Assembly: GCA_012523755.1 (NCBI GenBank)
Contig: JAAYTO010000209.1
Location: 1 to 38,009 of the forward strand
DNA from: Clostridium sp.
GTDB taxonomy: Bacteria > Bacillota > Clostridia > Acetivibrionales > Acetivibrionaceae
DNA length: 38,009 bases
Reading direction: 5' to 3'
Position 1 is the stretch's first letter. Every line of letters starts with the position of its first letter. Of the stretch, positions 36,690 to 38,009 are shown one piece after another. The notes below the pieces were generated by a model that ran no database searches, had not been told where the DNA came from, and saw only the letters and a list, made by a program, of their open reading frames with translations. The position numbers were made by a program, and so were the translations under genes.

Positions 36690-36947
36690 TTACCCTATAG
36701 ATGTATTTTTATCCAATTCTTCATATGAATTTTTTAAGTTACGAAAATACTCAATAGTGTTATCAGTTAATTTTAAGATTGAATTATAAAGGTCTTCATA
36801 GCAATCTGCAAGCAACTCCATTTCAGTAACTGTTCGACCCGCACCAACCTTTGAAGGTCTTGATTTTTTACACCAGCCAGACTTCATAGCATCAATTTGT
36901 GATATGCATTTTTCCAGTATGTCAAGATTTACATCTATTTTAAGCAT
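36690..36947 (-). CDS. Small helical protein, WXG100-sized
   Basis: 85 residues starting MLKIDVNLDILEKC, after AGGTG. Predicted mostly alpha-helical; a central GWCKKSRPSKVGAGRT stretch could be the turn between two helices, as in WXG100-like proteins, although a strict WxG is lacking. It lies between the 98-codon-class gene and the 543-codon gene on the same strand with short gaps. It could be a chaperone or targeting partner for the large protein. The family is not firmly recognised. Confidence 0.6.
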   Translation of the reverse strand: MLKIDVNLDILEKCISQIDAMKSGWCKKSRPSKVGAGRTVTEMELLADCYEDLYNSILKLTDNTIEYFRNLKNSYEELDKNTSIG

Positions 36948-36961
36948 ACACTTTTCACCTC

Positions 36962-37252
36962 TTAAAATAAAAAGTTATCCTTTTCATCAATTTGAACTAA
37001 AAATTCATCAGCCGCACGCTTGGCTAATTGTGCGGTTTCATTTATACATCCCTTCATTTGCTCGGCACAAGTTACAAATGCTCTAATTGCTTCATGGACT
37101 TCACCGGATTTTATAGCAAAATTAAGAATAAGATTCATTATGTTTATATAAGCATCAATCATATTCTGCAATAATATGCCTGTGTCATTGTAATAATATG
37201 CCACTTCTTCAATATAATCGTCATCTACTATGATTTTTTTATAAGACATCAT
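36962..37252 (-). CDS. YwqI-like (DUF5344-type) helical partner protein
   Basis: 96 residues from ATG 37252, five bases after GGGGAG (the track uses GTG 37258). Size, the all-helical pattern with two long helices and the position directly after a YwqH-like gene match the B. subtilis ywqH-ywqI order, in which both are WXG100-like partners of the LXG toxin YwqJ. The sequence contains YYNDTGILLQNMIDAY and a Cys-containing second helix. Assignment rests on architecture more than on motifs. Confidence 0.5.
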   Translation of the reverse strand: MMSYKKIIVDDDYIEEVAYYYNDTGILLQNMIDAYINIMNLILNFAIKSGEVHEAIRAFVTCAEQMKGCINETAQLAKRAADEFLVQIDEKDNFLF

Positions 37253-37265
37253 TTTCACTCCCCAT

Positions 37266-37688
37266 TTAAGTTTCTAATAACTTTCTAAGCTCAGACTTTA
37301 AATATGAGATGTTGTCGTTGCAAGACCGAATTTTTGCCCGGTATGAATCAATTTCATCCAGCATATTTTGTATCTTGGAGTTTATCACTGTTTTGACATT
37401 GTCCAGTCCATTATAAGCGTTAAGGAAGTCATTACCCGTCAGTAATTGCTGCATACCTTCATAATATTTAGAGACAATTTTAGCACTCACACGGTTTTCC
37501 TTAACATTCTCCAGTGTGTTTTTTCTTTTTGATTGGTGCATTTCAAATTCCCTTTGGTAAGAACTATATTTTGATTTCAAATCCTCTAATTCAGAGATAT
37601 CTTGCTCAAGTTTTTTTATTTTTGAATAGTACAAATCTATGTCCTTTTCATACTGATATATTTTGTTTCTTATATTTGATTCCGACAT
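37266..37688 (-). CDS. YwqH-like (DUF5082-type) coiled-coil protein
   Basis: 140 residues, the same length class as B. subtilis YwqH. Two charged coiled-coil arms (from NKIYQYEKDIDLYYSKIKKL and from INSKIQNMLDEIDSYRAKIR) flank a middle containing GMQQLLTGNDFLNAY, the usual pattern of DUF5082 proteins found first in LXG effector operons. It is the first gene of the cassette. Its ribosome site is separated from the ATG by a small hairpin, described separately. Confidence 0.6.
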   Translation of the reverse strand: MSESNIRNKIYQYEKDIDLYYSKIKKLEQDISELEDLKSKYSSYQREFEMHQSKRKNTLENVKENRVSAKIVSKYYEGMQQLLTGNDFLNAYNGLDNVKTVINSKIQNMLDEIDSYRAKIRSCNDNISYLKSELRKLLET

Positions 37689-37720
37689 TTACCGTGAGTT
37701 ATAAAGCCTTATAACTCCTG
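37689..37720 (-). promoter_or_regulatory. Ribosome site and start codon separated by a hairpin
   Basis: On the minus strand CAGGAG (37720-37715) is followed by GTTATAA-GGCT-TTATAAC and then nine bases before ATG 37688. Linear spacing is too long for initiation, but folding the 7-bp stem would bring it to about nine bases. Confidence 0.45.
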
Positions 37721-37869
37721 CCCCCTTTCGTATAAAGAAATTAATTATAAATCACTTGTGTTTTTATATATGTTAAATTATATAGATGATTTAGTTCTGA
37801 TAGTTAATTAATTTTATTTCAAAATTATACTATAAAATATTTAGATTTGCAATTTAATTATTTAGAGGA
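37721..37869. other. AT-rich intergenic region upstream of the cassette
   Basis: No gene is seen. It probably holds the minus-strand promoter of the cassette; TATAAT-like boxes read on that strand at 37749-37744 and 37782-37777, but neither has a clear -35. Very AT-rich up to the repeat edge. Confidence 0.5.
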
Positions 37870-38006
37870 TACACGGTAAAAGCATGAACCCATCTCCTGC
37901 CAATACTCTCACAAGAGAGTTTTTTAAAATGCCATTTCAGCATTTAATATTCAGGCAAGAAAATCATTTTTTAAGAAATGCCCCCGGGATTACTAAGATA
38001 TGGCGT
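37870..38006. repeat. Right copy of 137-bp terminal inverted repeat
   Basis: Exact reverse complement of 1-137; three further bases (38007-38009) extend past the left copy. The inner edge TACACGGTAAAAGC faces the unique DNA at both ends, so the two copies point outward. Confidence 0.85.
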
Positions 38007-38009
38007 GTG
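37884..38009 (+). CDS. Partial ORF running off the right edge, possible transposase N-terminus
   Basis: 42 open codons from ATG 37884 to the window edge, the same protein as the left-edge frame plus one residue (ends GITKIWRV). See the left copy for reasoning; no family is recognised. Confidence 0.35.
   Translation, partial: MNPSPANTLTREFFKMPFQHLIFRQENHFLRNAPGITKIWRV

Noticed and set aside
1-38009. Composite transposon carrying all genes between the inverted repeats
   Set aside because: Only 137 bp of each copy is seen, and the interior contains core operons (pyr, rimO-pgsA). Contig ends in a shared repeat explain this more simply.

Overview
The window looks like a chromosomal contig from an anaerobic, low-GC Gram-positive bacterium of the class Clostridia, probably a plant-fibre degrader. 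The grounds are low GC, strong GGAGG ribosome binding sites, YesM/YesN-type two-component genes, a PyrR-controlled pyr operon with the two-subunit (PyrK/PyrD type 1B) dihydroorotate dehydrogenase, a long-type PyrF, a TIGR04086-type membrane protein and a YwqH-like secretion cassette. I cannot name the species. No tRNA, rRNA or CRISPR array was seen. Identifications come from reading motifs, not from database searches.

Ends (1-137 and 37870-38006): the same 137 bp occur at both ends as a perfect inverted repeat. In each copy a reading frame runs outward off the window. This is best explained as the edge of one repeated (IS-like) element met twice, so the contig probably stops where the assembly hit a repeat.

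Region 1 (about 150-17750), pectin and uronate catabolism: a YesM/YesN sensor pair, a TIM-barrel isomerase, cytoplasmic-looking GH28 and GH105 enzymes on the minus strand, an AraC regulator, then uxaB-uxaA-kduI-kduD, a second AraC regulator, eda-kdgK, and uxaC on the minus strand. GH105 releases unsaturated uronate, which KduI and KduD convert to 2-keto-3-deoxygluconate (KDG). GH28 releases galacturonate, which UxaC, UxaB and UxaA convert to the same KDG. KdgK and Eda then yield pyruvate and glyceraldehyde-3-phosphate. The intracellular part of the pathway is complete. No transporter or secreted pectinase is present.

Region 2 (about 17950-28600): an unrecognised membrane protein, a TIGR04086-like membrane protein, then pyrR-pyrB-pyrC-pyrF-carB-pyrK-pyrD. 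A textbook PyrR attenuator precedes pyrR. Between pyrR and pyrB lies a 44-codon, U-rich small ORF whose stop codon abuts a strong terminator; this resembles the E. coli pyrBI leader (pyrL) arrangement. carA is absent.

Region 3 (about 28650-34260): a histidine phosphatase, then an overlapping trio (SbcD-like phosphoesterase, a 'half-Rad50' ATPase ending at a zinc-hook-like CPLCG, and a small coiled-coil protein), then rimO-pgsA with a terminator.

Region 4 (34416-37688, minus strand): a five-gene AT-rich cassette resembling type VII secretion (LXG/YwqH-type) effector loci. It has three small helical proteins, a 543-residue protein without a recognisable toxin domain, and an overlapping gene for a single-pass membrane protein that could be its immunity factor. 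It sits next to the right repeat. I consider this cassette, the 44-codon leader before pyrB and the half-Rad50 trio the three items most worth following.
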